64,000 bases of DNA, taken from positions 124,001-188,000 of the forward strand of contig NZ_QFFK01000002.1 of assembly GCF_003149455.1 (NCBI RefSeq). The letters are read 5' to 3'. The notes beneath the pieces are model-generated. The model was not told the origin of the DNA, made no database searches, and saw only the letters and a program-made list of their open reading frames with translations. This document shows positions 35,546 to 44,393 of this stretch, piece after piece. Each line of letters opens with the position of its first letter. Within the stretch, counting starts at the first letter, position 1. The position numbers and the translations under genes are program-made. Origin of the DNA: Chitinophaga deserti. Its GTDB lineage: Bacteria > Bacteroidota > Bacteroidia > Chitinophagales > Chitinophagaceae.

Positions 35546-36859
35546 ATGAGTAAGACGGGTCATCTCTCCCTCTCCGCCGCCATATCCATGGGGATCGGCG
35601 CCATGATCGGCGCAGGCATATTCGCTTTGCTGGGTCAAACCGGCGCCATTGTGGGTTCTGCTACCTGGCTATCGTTCCTTATCGCAGGCGGTATTACCAT
35701 ACTTTGCGGTTATTCATTTGCAAGGCTTGGTGCCCGCTACCCATCGAATGGCGGGGTACTCGAATACCTGGTACAGGCCTATGGTGTTAATCTGTACTCC
35801 GGCGGCATGGGTATATTTTATTATGTTAGTATGATTGTACTATCGGCCGTGGTGGCTAAATCATTCGGAGCTTATGCAGCCGTACTGATGGGGCATGGCG
35901 GATCGGGCTGGGTACAGAACCTCACTGCCGCAGGTATCGTGGCTGCGCTGGTAGTCCTCAACTTCATCAGTATTTCGGCATTCGCCAGGGTGGAGAAAAT
36001 CTTCGTGGCCATAAAGCTCACTGTATTGTTTGGCTTCGCTATTCTGGGCTTTTATACCATCCGGCCGGAAAACCTGGTATTCCCCGATCCCTTACCACCT
36101 GGGAGCATTCTGAGCAGCGTGGCCGTCACCTTCTTTGCCTATACAGGATTCAATGTAATCAACGGTGCTGTGGAACATATTCAAAACCCTGAGAAAACAT
36201 TGCCCAGAGCGATCATGACTACTATTCTCCTGGTCACCTGCGTATACATTGTACTGGCCATTGTCGTATTCGGCAATCTTACAGCCGGCCAGGTAGTGGC
36301 CGCCAAAGAAACCGCCTTGGCGGAAGCGGCCCGTCCCATGCTGGGAAATACCGGTTTCGTGATCGTGTCTGTCGCCGCATTGGTATCAAGTATCACTGCA
36401 ATTAATGCCAACCTTTTCTCTACAGGAAATAATGCCTATGTAATGGCCGCTTACGGTACGCTGCCCAAAACCTTCGAAAAGCACCTCTGGGGAAGGGGTA
36501 CCGAAGGACTTGCCATAACAGGCGTTTGTATCATCGCACTAATTATGCTATTTGATTTATCCGTCATCGCATCGCTTGGCGGTATGGCCATGCTGCTCTG
36601 CTACAGTGCCGTTAACATCGGGCACCTCCGGGTACTGAAAGAAACGAAGGCCAAACCCTGGATCGCCTGGCTGGCGGCCATTGTGAGCTGCGGAACGGTA
36701 GTTCTCGTAATAATCGTGGATGCTGCCAGTGCGCCTATGCAATTGCTGGTAACCGCGCTATTCCTCGTTTTCTCTTTTGTGGCTGAATGGATTATTCGTA
36801 AAACCACCGGACGGAAAGTGAAGCCCAATATCGCTTATCCTAAAAAAGAGGTAAAATGA
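35546..36859 (+). CDS. APC-family amino-acid permease
   Basis: 437 residues, about 12 membrane helices. Starts with the APC block SLSAAISMGIGAMIGAGIFALLGQTGAIVG; further segments PSNGGVLEYLVQAYG, FFAYTGFNVINGAVEHIQNP and ALVSSITAINANLFSTGN are typical of the broad APC/YfnA-like group. It is divergent from aspA (about 136 bases between the starts), so it may bring in aspartate or asparagine (inference). Its stop overlaps the marC start by 4 bases. Confidence 0.93.
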   Translation: MSKTGHLSLSAAISMGIGAMIGAGIFALLGQTGAIVGSATWLSFLIAGGITILCGYSFARLGARYPSNGGVLEYLVQAYGVNLYSGGMGIFYYVSMIVLSAVVAKSFGAYAAVLMGHGGSGWVQNLTAAGIVAALVVLNFISISAFARVEKIFVAIKLTVLFGFAILGFYTIRPENLVFPDPLPPGSILSSVAVTFFAYTGFNVINGAVEHIQNPEKTLPRAIMTTILLVTCVYIVLAIVVFGNLTAGQVVAAKETALAEAARPMLGNTGFVIVSVAALVSSITAINANLFSTGNNAYVMAAYGTLPKTFEKHLWGRGTEGLAITGVCIIALIMLFDLSVIASLGGMAMLLCYSAVNIGHLRVLKETKAKPWIAWLAAIVSCGTVVLVIIVDAASAPMQLLVTALFLVFSFVAEWIIRKTTGRKVKPNIAYPKKEVK

Positions 36860-37491
36860 CAGGTAGCTATCTCGGATTCGCGGCAGCAGTTTTTATGGGG
36901 TTCTTCTCAATCGTTAATCCTATAGCCAATGTGCCAGTGTTCCTTGATCTCACGGATTACATGACACCGGCACAGCGCAAGCAGATTGCGTTCAAATCCG
37001 TTCTGGTAGCGTTTATTATCATTGTCATTTTCAGTATCGCCGGCAATACTATTTTCCGGCTGCTCAATATTTCACTTCCCGCACTCCGCATTACAGGGGG
37101 AGTGTTACTTTTTGTGATCGGCTACAGGATGATCCTGGAAGAAAAACCGCATCCCGAGAAAAGAATCGATACTAAAGAAGGCGACCCGGGGATCTCTGTG
37201 GCGGTTACCCCACTGGCCATGCCCCTCATGGCTGGCCCCGGCACCATTACTACCGCCATGAACTACGCTGCATCAACCAATACCATGCATACGCTCATCG
37301 TGATCGGAGTATATGGGTTGTTGTGCTATATCGCGTACCTGCTCTTTTTATCGGGCGGACATATCGTAAGAATATTGGGGAATAATACCATGATGGTGAT
37401 CACCAAAATGATGGGACTCATTCTGGCTGTACTAGGTGTGCAGATGTTACTGGAAGGTATCAATGAAGGCATCCGGATCGGAGGCCGCTAA
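36856..37491 (+). CDS. MarC-family membrane protein
   Basis: 211 residues with six helices. The start FMGFFSIVNPIANVPVFLDLT, then TGGVLLFVIGYRMI and VAVTPLAMPLMAGPGTITTAM, are MarC/UPF0056 signatures. Function unknown; the family was once linked to antibiotic resistance, which was not confirmed. Overlaps the permease gene by 4 bases and its stop overlaps the convergent anti-sigma-like gene. Confidence 0.94.
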   Translation: MTGSYLGFAAAVFMGFFSIVNPIANVPVFLDLTDYMTPAQRKQIAFKSVLVAFIIIVIFSIAGNTIFRLLNISLPALRITGGVLLFVIGYRMILEEKPHPEKRIDTKEGDPGISVAVTPLAMPLMAGPGTITTAMNYAASTNTMHTLIVIGVYGLLCYIAYLLFLSGGHIVRILGNNTMMVITKMMGLILAVLGVQMLLEGINEGIRIGGR

Positions 37492-37973
37492 ATAAGTACC
37501 GTTTGTGCAGCACGGCTTTGCTGCTGTTGCTCCAGGCGGATCTTTTCCCGCTCCTGCTGCCGGTCTTCCACCTGGCGGTATTTAAAGTAAAAGAAGATGG
37601 CTAAGAAGAGAAAGGCTTTGAATAAAAGGAACGACGCAATGAAGATCCATTTCCAGACACGGTGTACCGTGATATACTGGTTCTGGTTGGGCGCTATATT
37701 GATGAAAGTATAGTTCGGTTTTTTCTCCTCCTTTTCTGCATTGGTATCAGCCCAGTCTAATGGCTGAAGAGCGCGGGAACGAAGGGCAACAGGAGGTTGC
37801 ACCGCTTCTTCGTTCAGCAGTTTGTGAATGATGCGCTCCACTTCATCCCTTTCAGTTTCCAGTTCCGGATACTCGCGCAAAAGCTTCCTCATCTCCGCGT
37901 TTTCGTCGGGAGAAGAAAGTCCGAGTACGTAACTTTCAACCATTCCATTATCTATATAATTCCTGATATCCAT
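37488..37973 (-). CDS. Anti-sigma-factor-like membrane protein without a sigma partner
   Basis: 161 residues. The start MDIRNYIDNGMVESYVLGL and the DENAEMRKLLREYPELETER segment match the cytoplasmic domain of RskA/anti-sigma-K-like proteins in Bacteroidota. One membrane helix follows (about 106-131), then a short charged, Gln-rich tail (VEDRQQEREKIRLEQQQQSR) instead of the usual periplasmic RskA domain. No sigma-factor gene lies beside it, so it may be an orphan or a truncated relative. The stop overlaps the convergent marC stop. Confidence 0.78.
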   Translation of the reverse strand: MDIRNYIDNGMVESYVLGLSSPDENAEMRKLLREYPELETERDEVERIIHKLLNEEAVQPPVALRSRALQPLDWADTNAEKEEKKPNYTFINIAPNQNQYITVHRVWKWIFIASFLLFKAFLFLAIFFYFKYRQVEDRQQEREKIRLEQQQQSRAAQTVLI

Positions 37974-38710
37974 TGGATGGAATATAAAAACGTTTTAGCG
38001 CTGGAGAAATCTCACTCCCATGTCTGCCGTTAAACCTTGCCACATCTGCATAAACCGGAGGTTTCCCCGCGATTAATCATGTAAGAACAATTACAGGGAC
38101 GGCTTTGTTTTTTTTCGAAACTTTCAAATCTGAAAATCCACTTTTCTCAATAGGGCGAATGCATCTTACCAGTTAATCGGCCGTCCGCTGGAGGACGGCA
38201 CTTAAAAATCGATGACTACGAAAATAAGTATAAATCATCGTAACTAGCTCAATACGCCCAATTTTACCATTTTCGTGTGAATCGTTAATTAACTAAAAAA
38301 TGCCACCACGCTTCCTGACTAGTTAAAATAATACCTTGAAATAGAAGAATTCCAGGGGTTGCAGGAGTTCAGTTCAACGCAATCTTTTGACATGCAATAT
38401 ATTAGTCCAATTACACTTCTGTATTTGGCAATCATTCACCCCAGGGGCATATTTTTGCCAGGACCCGTTATTCAATGATTATCAATCCTGAAAACTCCAA
38501 CTGAAGATGTACCCAAAAGGAAGATGGGGTACTGTTAACAGCCATCCATGTCAGGACTATTTACTGCCAGGCCTGTTTCTTTACACTTTACGCACGTGCA
38601 ATTATTAACGTTAACGCGGCCGATCCGGATTTTCCGTTCATCAGAAAAAGTAAAAGTACGTAGCCTCCTGCGCCCCCTCCTTATTCACAAACTATCCGTA
38701 CTTTTCAGGC
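37974..38710. other. 737-base intergenic region without a recognisable gene
   Basis: AT-rich compared with the flanks and without a convincing frame on either strand. It holds a small hairpin, GCCGTCC (38180-38186) with GGACGGC (38193-38199), and CGATGA...TCATCG flanking about 20 bases just after it. No TAnnTTTG box, tRNA or repeat was found. A non-coding RNA or a lost gene is possible but cannot be shown by reading. Confidence 0.5.
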
Positions 38711-39604
38711 ATGAAACGGACCGCCTTCCTGTTGATAGCCATACTGCTGCCCGCCTTTGTTACAGCACAGCGTGCATTGGTATTACAAACCGATTTTGGC
38801 ACGAAAGATGGCGCCGTGGCCGCTATGAAAGGTGTGGCATTCGGCGTGTCTCCCGCTATGCCGGTATTCGATCTCACACACGAAATCCCCCCTTACAACA
38901 TCTGGGAAGCAGCCTACCGCCTTTATCAGACTGCAACCTACTGGCCGGCAGGAACCGTATTTGTTTCCGTAATCGATCCCGGAGTGGGGTCCAATCGCAA
39001 ATCAGTGGTACTGCTCACCAAAAGCGGGCACTATTTCGTTACTCCCGACAATGGTACGCTCACACTTGTTGCGGAGCATCTCGGCATCGAAGCACTGCGC
39101 GAAATAGATGAGTCGCGAAACCGGCTGCCCGGCTCCGGAAACTCCTATACTTTTCACGGCCGCGATGTTTATGCCTATACAGGTGCCCGCCTTGCAGCAG
39201 GTAAAATACCTTTCGACTCCGTAGGTCCGCTCCTGACCGGTGCCGTGGTTGCCATACCTTATAAGAAGGCGCAGGTTAGCAATAACAAAGCATCCGGCAA
39301 CATTCCCATCCTCGATGTTCAGTATGGAAACGTATGGACCAACATCGGAGAAAAAGAACTCGCTGCTTTAGGCATTCGCTACGGCGATCGTATTAAGATT
39401 TCCATCTACCACGAAAACCTTTTTAAACACCAGAGTGTAATACCCTTCGTCACTACTTTTTCTGCGGTACAGCCCGGATTCGCGCTGGCATACTACAATA
39501 GTCTTATGCAGCTTTCGTTTGCCGTAAATGAAGACAGCTTTTCCGGTAAATACCAGATTGGGAGCGGGCCGGGATGGAGGGTAGAAATAGAGAAATTTAA
39601 ATAA
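38711..39604 (+). CDS. Exported SAM hydrolase/hydroxide adenosyltransferase homologue (DUF62)
   Basis: 297 residues. A clear signal peptide (MKRTAFLLIAILLPAFVTAQ) precedes the DUF62 fold: LVLQTDFGTKDGAVAAMKG, FDLTHEIPPYN, VIDPGVGSNR, FVTPDNGTLT and YTFHGRDV. The residues that activate water in DUF62 enzymes are all kept: Asp89, Arg96 and His149, with the Asp-Arg spacing of 7 of the family. Relatives split S-adenosylmethionine to adenosine and methionine in the cytoplasm; here the protein should be periplasmic, where SAM is not expected. Six bases before the thioesterase gene. Confidence 0.92.
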   Translation: MKRTAFLLIAILLPAFVTAQRALVLQTDFGTKDGAVAAMKGVAFGVSPAMPVFDLTHEIPPYNIWEAAYRLYQTATYWPAGTVFVSVIDPGVGSNRKSVVLLTKSGHYFVTPDNGTLTLVAEHLGIEALREIDESRNRLPGSGNSYTFHGRDVYAYTGARLAAGKIPFDSVGPLLTGAVVAIPYKKAQVSNNKASGNIPILDVQYGNVWTNIGEKELAALGIRYGDRIKISIYHENLFKHQSVIPFVTTFSAVQPGFALAYYNSLMQLSFAVNEDSFSGKYQIGSGPGWRVEIEKFK

Positions 39605-39609
39605 CCGGA

Positions 39610-39996
39610 ATGACAAACGAATTAAAAATACAGCAATCGGAAACGCGCATCTTTAAAGCCGTATTTCCCAACACCACCAACCATTACGACACACTCTTCG
39701 GCGGCACAGCCATGCAACTGATGGACGAAGTAGCCTTCATCACCGCTACCCGTTACGCACGCAAGCGAATGGTAACCGTATCTTCCGACAAGATCGATTT
39801 TAAAAAGCCCATCCCCGCCGGTACGATCGTGGAACTGATCGGCCGCGTGGTAAGCACCGGCAATACCAGTCTTCAGGTATTGGTGGAGATATTTGTGGAA
39901 GAAATGTACTCCGATGAAAGATACCGCGCCATCAGCGGCAGCTTCACCTTCGTAGCGATCGATGAGTACAAGCGCCCCGTTCCACTGGAAGCCTAA
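39610..39996 (+). CDS. Acyl-CoA thioesterase (hotdog fold)
   Basis: 128 residues, one hotdog domain. The motif NHYDTLFGGTAMQLMDEVAFITATRYARK followed by VTVSSDKIDFKKPIPAGTIVEL is the YciA/BFIT-type acyl-CoA thioesterase signature with the catalytic Asp (MDE). Cytoplasmic, cleaves acyl-CoA. It starts 5 bases after the DUF62 gene and overlaps the end of the convergent serine hydrolase by 4 bases. Confidence 0.94.
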   Translation: MTNELKIQQSETRIFKAVFPNTTNHYDTLFGGTAMQLMDEVAFITATRYARKRMVTVSSDKIDFKKPIPAGTIVELIGRVVSTGNTSLQVLVEIFVEEMYSDERYRAISGSFTFVAIDEYKRPVPLEA

Positions 39997-41513
39997 TTCA
40001 GCTTACGGAATACATAAGGCGTACTTTCCACGAACCCGGCCACCCGAACAGTAACCGAGGCTACTTTATCTTTCTCAATGGTAAAAGACGTTTCCTTGAT
40101 ACCGTACATCGGAATGTTATAGAAACACACGAACTGGTCTGTTTTATGAGGGAGCAGTGTGCCAATCAGAGAACGGTGATGTTCGAAGCGCATCTTCAAG
40201 GTATCTTTTTCCAGCCGGATGCTCATCTTACCATATACCGGATGTTCGTAGTTACCTGCGAATGCGGTAAGCGGTACCGGTAATTTCGGTTTGGCGGCGA
40301 TCTCTTTATTTATCTTTTCCAGACTCGCCTTAATGTGCTGTGTGTTTTCCCTGTCGTCGCTGAGCGAGGCGCTGGTGTAATTGCGGAAAGGGAGCTGGAG
40401 GAAGACATCGGTGAGCTCGTTGGTGAGGTCGTTATAGAAATTGTTGCTTTCCGTGTTGGTGAGTACCACAATACCGAGGTTCTCTTCCGGCAGCAGGCGA
40501 ACCGCGGTAACGAAACCGTTGACGCCGCCCTGGTGCTCTACGATCAGGCGGCCATCATACGAAAAGGTAAACCAGCCAAGGCCATACAGGCTGAACTGCC
40601 TGCGGTTGAAGGGATGCCCCCATTCCCCAAGGCTCGAATGCGGCAAACGGGTTTCTGCAATTGCGTCTTTAGAGAGTATTTCCTTCCCTTCGTAATATCC
40701 GTTAGAGAGGAGCGCCTTCACCCAATGCGTCATATCGGCTACTGAAGAGCCGATGCTCCCTGCGGGTGCCAGATTATCGATCATACCATAGGGTACTTTC
40801 CTCAGCTCACCGAGAAATACGGAATGCGCCGCCGCAATGTTCTTCACTTTTGGAATATCGGCCGAGAGGGCGATGGTATTGCGCATCCCTAATGGTTCGA
40901 ATATCCGCTCTTTCAAAAACTCCGCCCATGTTTTGCCCGTTACCCGGGGAATGATCTCACCCGCTGCAAGGAAGCCTGCATTACAATAGCCCCAGGTAGT
41001 TCTGAATCCGAAAGACGGTTCGAGGCGGCCCAGCTTTTCGAGTACCTGCGCAGAGGTAAGGTCGGTATCAAAAAACATGAAATCTCCCTGAAAGGTGTGG
41101 AAACCGAGCCGGTGGGAGAGCAGGTCGCGGATTATTGCATGTTCTGCAACCCAGGCATCGTGCAATTTGAACTGTGGAAGGTATTTCCGAACAGGATCAT
41201 CCAGTTGGAGATTACCATCAGCCTGCAGCTGCGCCAGTGCCGTGGCGGTAAATGCCTTGGAATTGGAGCCGATCATGAACATGGTATTGGTATCCACTTT
41301 CTCCGGTTTACCCATTTCCCTGACCCCGTAAGCCTTCATTAAAACCGTTTTACCATCCTTCACAACAGCCACCGACACACCGGGGATCTTCCATTCCTCC
41401 ATGGCTTTAATTATGTAGTTGTCAAGACTGTCTCGCAGAAAAGTTTCTGTTCGCTGCTGGCCGGCCGCCTCTAAAACCAGGACCGAGAAGATTAGGGATA
41501 AGAAGTGTTTCAT
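39993..41513 (-). CDS. Exported serine hydrolase (class C beta-lactamase fold) with C-terminal DUF3471-like domain
   Basis: 506 residues. Signal peptide MKHFLSLIFSVLVLEAAGQ. Catalytic SxxK is Ser83-Asn-Ser-Lys86, YxN is in WGYCNAGF, and HxG in VEHQGGVNGF takes the KTG position. The last 120 residues match the small barrel-like domain found in many Bacteroidota members (FAGNYEHPVYGKMSIRLEKD). It could be an esterase, peptidase or DD-peptidase; beta-lactam hydrolysis is not implied. Single gene with its own leader. Confidence 0.92.
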   Translation of the reverse strand: MKHFLSLIFSVLVLEAAGQQRTETFLRDSLDNYIIKAMEEWKIPGVSVAVVKDGKTVLMKAYGVREMGKPEKVDTNTMFMIGSNSKAFTATALAQLQADGNLQLDDPVRKYLPQFKLHDAWVAEHAIIRDLLSHRLGFHTFQGDFMFFDTDLTSAQVLEKLGRLEPSFGFRTTWGYCNAGFLAAGEIIPRVTGKTWAEFLKERIFEPLGMRNTIALSADIPKVKNIAAAHSVFLGELRKVPYGMIDNLAPAGSIGSSVADMTHWVKALLSNGYYEGKEILSKDAIAETRLPHSSLGEWGHPFNRRQFSLYGLGWFTFSYDGRLIVEHQGGVNGFVTAVRLLPEENLGIVVLTNTESNNFYNDLTNELTDVFLQLPFRNYTSASLSDDRENTQHIKASLEKINKEIAAKPKLPVPLTAFAGNYEHPVYGKMSIRLEKDTLKMRFEHHRSLIGTLLPHKTDQFVCFYNIPMYGIKETSFTIEKDKVASVTVRVAGFVESTPYVFRKLN

Positions 41514-41725
41514 GTTTTCTTGTTTGCGGTGTTCACTGCAATTCTGTCACACAGAAAAGCAATTTCTATATGTAAATAGGGTCAAATCACCCGATTCTCA
41601 ATTTTTCGCGAAAATACGCAAATTGAAATCTTCACGTTTTGTACTCCTAAGACGATCCGGAAGGGTAAAAGATACAGGTTGCAGGAAAAAATGATATGTC
41701 AATTTAACATGATATGGAAGCCGGG

Positions 41726-42229
41726 TTATACGGCTTCTTCACTCTTGGGATAGTCGAAGAAGAGGAACTTTTTAGGGGCGCGGTCGAAATCCTCCCAGCG
41801 TTCTGTGTCAGCAGAGATGGCAAAAACTCCTGCTGTGGGAACGTTATCGATTCGGATTTCTTCTGTCAGGTAATTAGCGAAATCGGTGATGCCGGGGTTA
41901 TGAGCAAAGATGGCAACGGTATTAAAATCATCATCGATGCGGGTGATGATCTTCAGAAAAGTGGAGGCATAGCAGAGGTACAACTCTTCTTCCAGCAAAA
42001 TGGCTTCGCGGGGATAATTCCATTCTTTCGCCATAATGCGTGCGGTGGTGCGGGCTCTTTTGGCAGGGCTCGAGATAACCAGGTCCGGCGGTATACCGCG
42101 GGATAGTAGCCTTACAGCCATCTCCGGCGCGTTCTGCTTACCACGTTTGTTGAGGGGCCGGTCAAAATCATCCATATCCGGATCGTTCCAGCTGGATTTT
42201 GCGTGGCGGATCAATAACAATGTTTTCAT
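41726..42229 (-). CDS. sixA: SixA-type histidine phosphatase
   Basis: 167 residues from the ATG at 42229 (MKTLLLIRHAKSSWND); the frame is open upstream but not protein-like. Phosphohistidine phosphatase motif RHAKSSW with the nucleophile His9, the second Arg in SPAKRARTTA and the late His in FAHNPGI. SixA removes phosphate from HPt domains and PTS proteins. Several multi-step phosphorelays are encoded in the window, so a link is conceivable but not shown. Confidence 0.93.
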   Translation of the reverse strand: MKTLLLIRHAKSSWNDPDMDDFDRPLNKRGKQNAPEMAVRLLSRGIPPDLVISSPAKRARTTARIMAKEWNYPREAILLEEELYLCYASTFLKIITRIDDDFNTVAIFAHNPGITDFANYLTEEIRIDNVPTAGVFAISADTERWEDFDRAPKKFLFFDYPKSEEAV

Positions 42230-42279
42230 ATACATTGTAAGTAATTGACTACAAACACTTATCCTAAAATAATGCTTTT

Positions 42280-42294
42280 TGGCACAAAACACGC
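42280..42294 (+). promoter_or_regulatory. Orphan sigma-54-like element
   Basis: TGGCACAAAACACGC on the plus strand has a perfect -24 block (TGGCAC) and a GC exactly 10 bases after GG; the bases before GC are AC, not TT. No plus-strand gene follows. A strong terminator hairpin lies about 65 bases downstream, so a small RNA of about 85 bases is possible. Confidence 0.25.
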
Positions 42295-42349
42295 CAATTA
42301 AAGGAAATTTAACACAGCCAGCCACGGTAAAGACCACACGAAGCATTGA

Positions 42350-42398
42350 AAATCAAAGGGCCGGAACGCTTATCGCGCGTTCCGGCCCTTTTAAATAT
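42350..42398 (-). terminator. Strong, bidirectional rho-independent terminator after the PurF-like gene
   Basis: GGGCCGGAACGC (42358-42369) pairs perfectly with GCGTTCCGGCCC (42377-42388), loop of 7. T runs follow on both strands (TTTT on plus, TTTGATTTT on minus). On the minus strand it lies 29 bases after the PurF-like stop. Confidence 0.9.
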
Positions 42399-42416
42399 CG
42401 GTGATTCCGATCGGGA

Positions 42417-44264
42417 TTAATAACCCCTTTCGTTCTTTCCTTCCATATAGTTCATGAATGCCTTGTTCACCACGCGGTTACCACCTGGGGTGGGATAGTC
42501 GCCGGTAAAGTACCAGTCGCCCAGGTTGTTCGGACAGCTGGCGTGCAGGCTTTCGATGTTTTGATAGATCACCTCTACTTTAGCAGAGATATTGGCAGGG
42601 GTAATAATTTCCGCGATTTTGGCGGATATCTGCTCAGGTGTGAAGGGTTTGTATACATTCTTCACCACATTCTGGGCATTGAGGGTATTGGTACGTTCCA
42701 GCTCTTTAGCGAGGCCGTATGCTTCCTGCAGGATGTATTCCTTGCCTTGCTCACGGATAAGCGCAATGGCTGCCTGGAAGGCCACAAACTCGCCCATCTT
42801 GCTCATATCGATACCGTAGCAGTCCGGGTAACGAATCTGCGGTGCGGAAGACATAACGATGATGCGTTTGGGACCTAAGCGGTCAAGCATTTTAATGATG
42901 CTTTCGCGGAGAGTAGTACCACGCACGATGGAGTCATCGATTACCACCAGCGTGTCGGTACCCGGCCTTACAGTACCATAGGTGATATCGTAAACGTGCT
43001 GTACCATTTCATTCCTGCTGGAATCTTCTGTGATGAAGGTCCGCATTTTCACGTCCTTGATGGCGATCTTATCGATCCGGACGCGGCGGTTCACCATTTC
43101 CTGCAGCTTTTCCTCATCAAAGTCTTTCCCCCAGCTCATGATCCTTTCCACCTTAATCTTGTTCAGATAGTCTTCCAGGCCCTTGATAAGGCCATAAAAG
43201 GCAACTTCTGCGGTGTTGGGTATGAAGGAGAAGATGGTATTGCGAAGGTCGTTATCGATGGCTTTAAGAACGGTTTCAGAGAGGTGATACCCCAGTGCAT
43301 GACGTTCTTTATAGATTTTTTCGTCGTTACCGCGGGAGAAGTAGATGCGTTCGAATGAACATGCACGGCGCTCACGGGCAGGTATGATCTCTTCGATGGA
43401 ATAATCCCCATTCTCTTTTACGATCAGGGCGTTCCCGGGCATCAGTTCCATTACTTCATTTTCCCCTACGTTGAAGGTAGTGCGGATAGCGGCCCGCTCG
43501 GATGCGGTCACGATCACTTCGTCGTTGATGTAGTAATAGGAAGGACGGATACCGTGGGGGTCACGGATCACGAAGGAATCTCCTGAGCCGAGGATGCCAC
43601 CAACATGGTAGCCGCCGTCGAACATGGAGAATGCCTGTTTGAGGATATTTTTCACATCCAGCCCGTTCTGACGCGCTTCATCTTCTTTGCAGAGGAAGTG
43701 GTGTACCACTTCGAGCATGGCTGCCAGATCGCTGTTCTTATGTGTTTCGCCCGGGGTCACTTTAGAGAAGTTGAACAACTCGTCTACGTTAACCAGGTTG
43801 AAGTTACCTGCCATGGCAAGGTTACGGGCGGGGATGGTGTTGTATCTTACAAAGGGATGGCAGAGGTCAACGTTGTTTTTACCCTGCGTTGCGTAGCGGA
43901 GGTGCCCCAACAGCAGCTCGCCCAGGAAGCGGACGTGCCCTTTCATAAGGCCGGGGTACTTGGTAATTTCGGGTTGATACTTCTCTATCTCAGCTACTTC
44001 GTCACGGATTTTGCCGAATACATCGCCAATCGGCTGCGGCTGAGCGCTCCGGATGCGGTGCATAAAAGGCACCCCGGGCTCGGTGTGTAATTTTACAGTG
44101 GCCAGGCCTGCGCCGTCTTGCCCACGGTTATGCTGTTTTTCCATGAGAAGGTACAGCTTATTCAGGCCGTAGAAAACCGTTCCGTATTGCTGTTGGTAAT
44201 AACTGAATGGTTTCCTTAATCTTATGAATGCCAGACCGCATTCATGCTTAATCGCATCACTCAT
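42417..44264 (-). CDS. PurF-like amidophosphoribosyltransferase, enlarged form
   Basis: 615 residues from the ATG at 44264 (MSDAIKHECGLAF); the open frame upstream is not protein-like. Class II glutamine amidotransferase domain with Cys9, which becomes the N-terminal nucleophile if the first eight residues are removed as in PurF; EKQHNRGQDGAGLA and LGHLRYATQG follow. The C-terminal phosphoribosyltransferase domain has the PRPP motif LVVIDDSIVRGTTLRE. It is about 110-140 residues longer than ordinary PurF, with extra segments in the glutaminase half (DVFGKIRDEVAEIEKYQPEI) and at the end. It may be a second PurF or a paralogue with another task. TAACTTTG (44283-44290) lies 18 bases upstream. 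Confidence 0.9.
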   Translation of the reverse strand: MSDAIKHECGLAFIRLRKPFSYYQQQYGTVFYGLNKLYLLMEKQHNRGQDGAGLATVKLHTEPGVPFMHRIRSAQPQPIGDVFGKIRDEVAEIEKYQPEITKYPGLMKGHVRFLGELLLGHLRYATQGKNNVDLCHPFVRYNTIPARNLAMAGNFNLVNVDELFNFSKVTPGETHKNSDLAAMLEVVHHFLCKEDEARQNGLDVKNILKQAFSMFDGGYHVGGILGSGDSFVIRDPHGIRPSYYYINDEVIVTASERAAIRTTFNVGENEVMELMPGNALIVKENGDYSIEEIIPARERRACSFERIYFSRGNDEKIYKERHALGYHLSETVLKAIDNDLRNTIFSFIPNTAEVAFYGLIKGLEDYLNKIKVERIMSWGKDFDEEKLQEMVNRRVRIDKIAIKDVKMRTFITEDSSRNEMVQHVYDITYGTVRPGTDTLVVIDDSIVRGTTLRESIIKMLDRLGPKRIIVMSSAPQIRYPDCYGIDMSKMGEFVAFQAAIALIREQGKEYILQEAYGLAKELERTNTLNAQNVVKNVYKPFTPEQISAKIAEIITPANISAKVEVIYQNIESLHASCPNNLGDWYFTGDYPTPGGNRVVNKAFMNYMEGKNERGY

Positions 44265-44282
44265 GCTGTAAAATTGAAGTCG

Positions 44283-44290
44283 CAAAGTTA
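44283..44290 (-). promoter_or_regulatory. TAnnTTTG -7 box before the PurF-like gene
   Basis: TAACTTTG on the minus strand matches the Bacteroidota -7 consensus, 18 bases before the ATG. No well-placed TTTG was found upstream. Confidence 0.35.
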
Positions 44291-44393
44291 CGCTTAAATT
44301 TCCAAACGGCCGCATCCTCCAAAACACCCCGAAAACCCGCAACTCATCCGCATTCCGGCCCAAATGCATACCCCGCTTCCACTTCAGCGGAAA

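Noticed and set aside
38548..39111. 187-codon plus-strand frame overlapping the DUF62 gene
   Set aside because: It is out of frame with the clear DUF62 protein and rich in Arg/Ser/His as shadow frames are.
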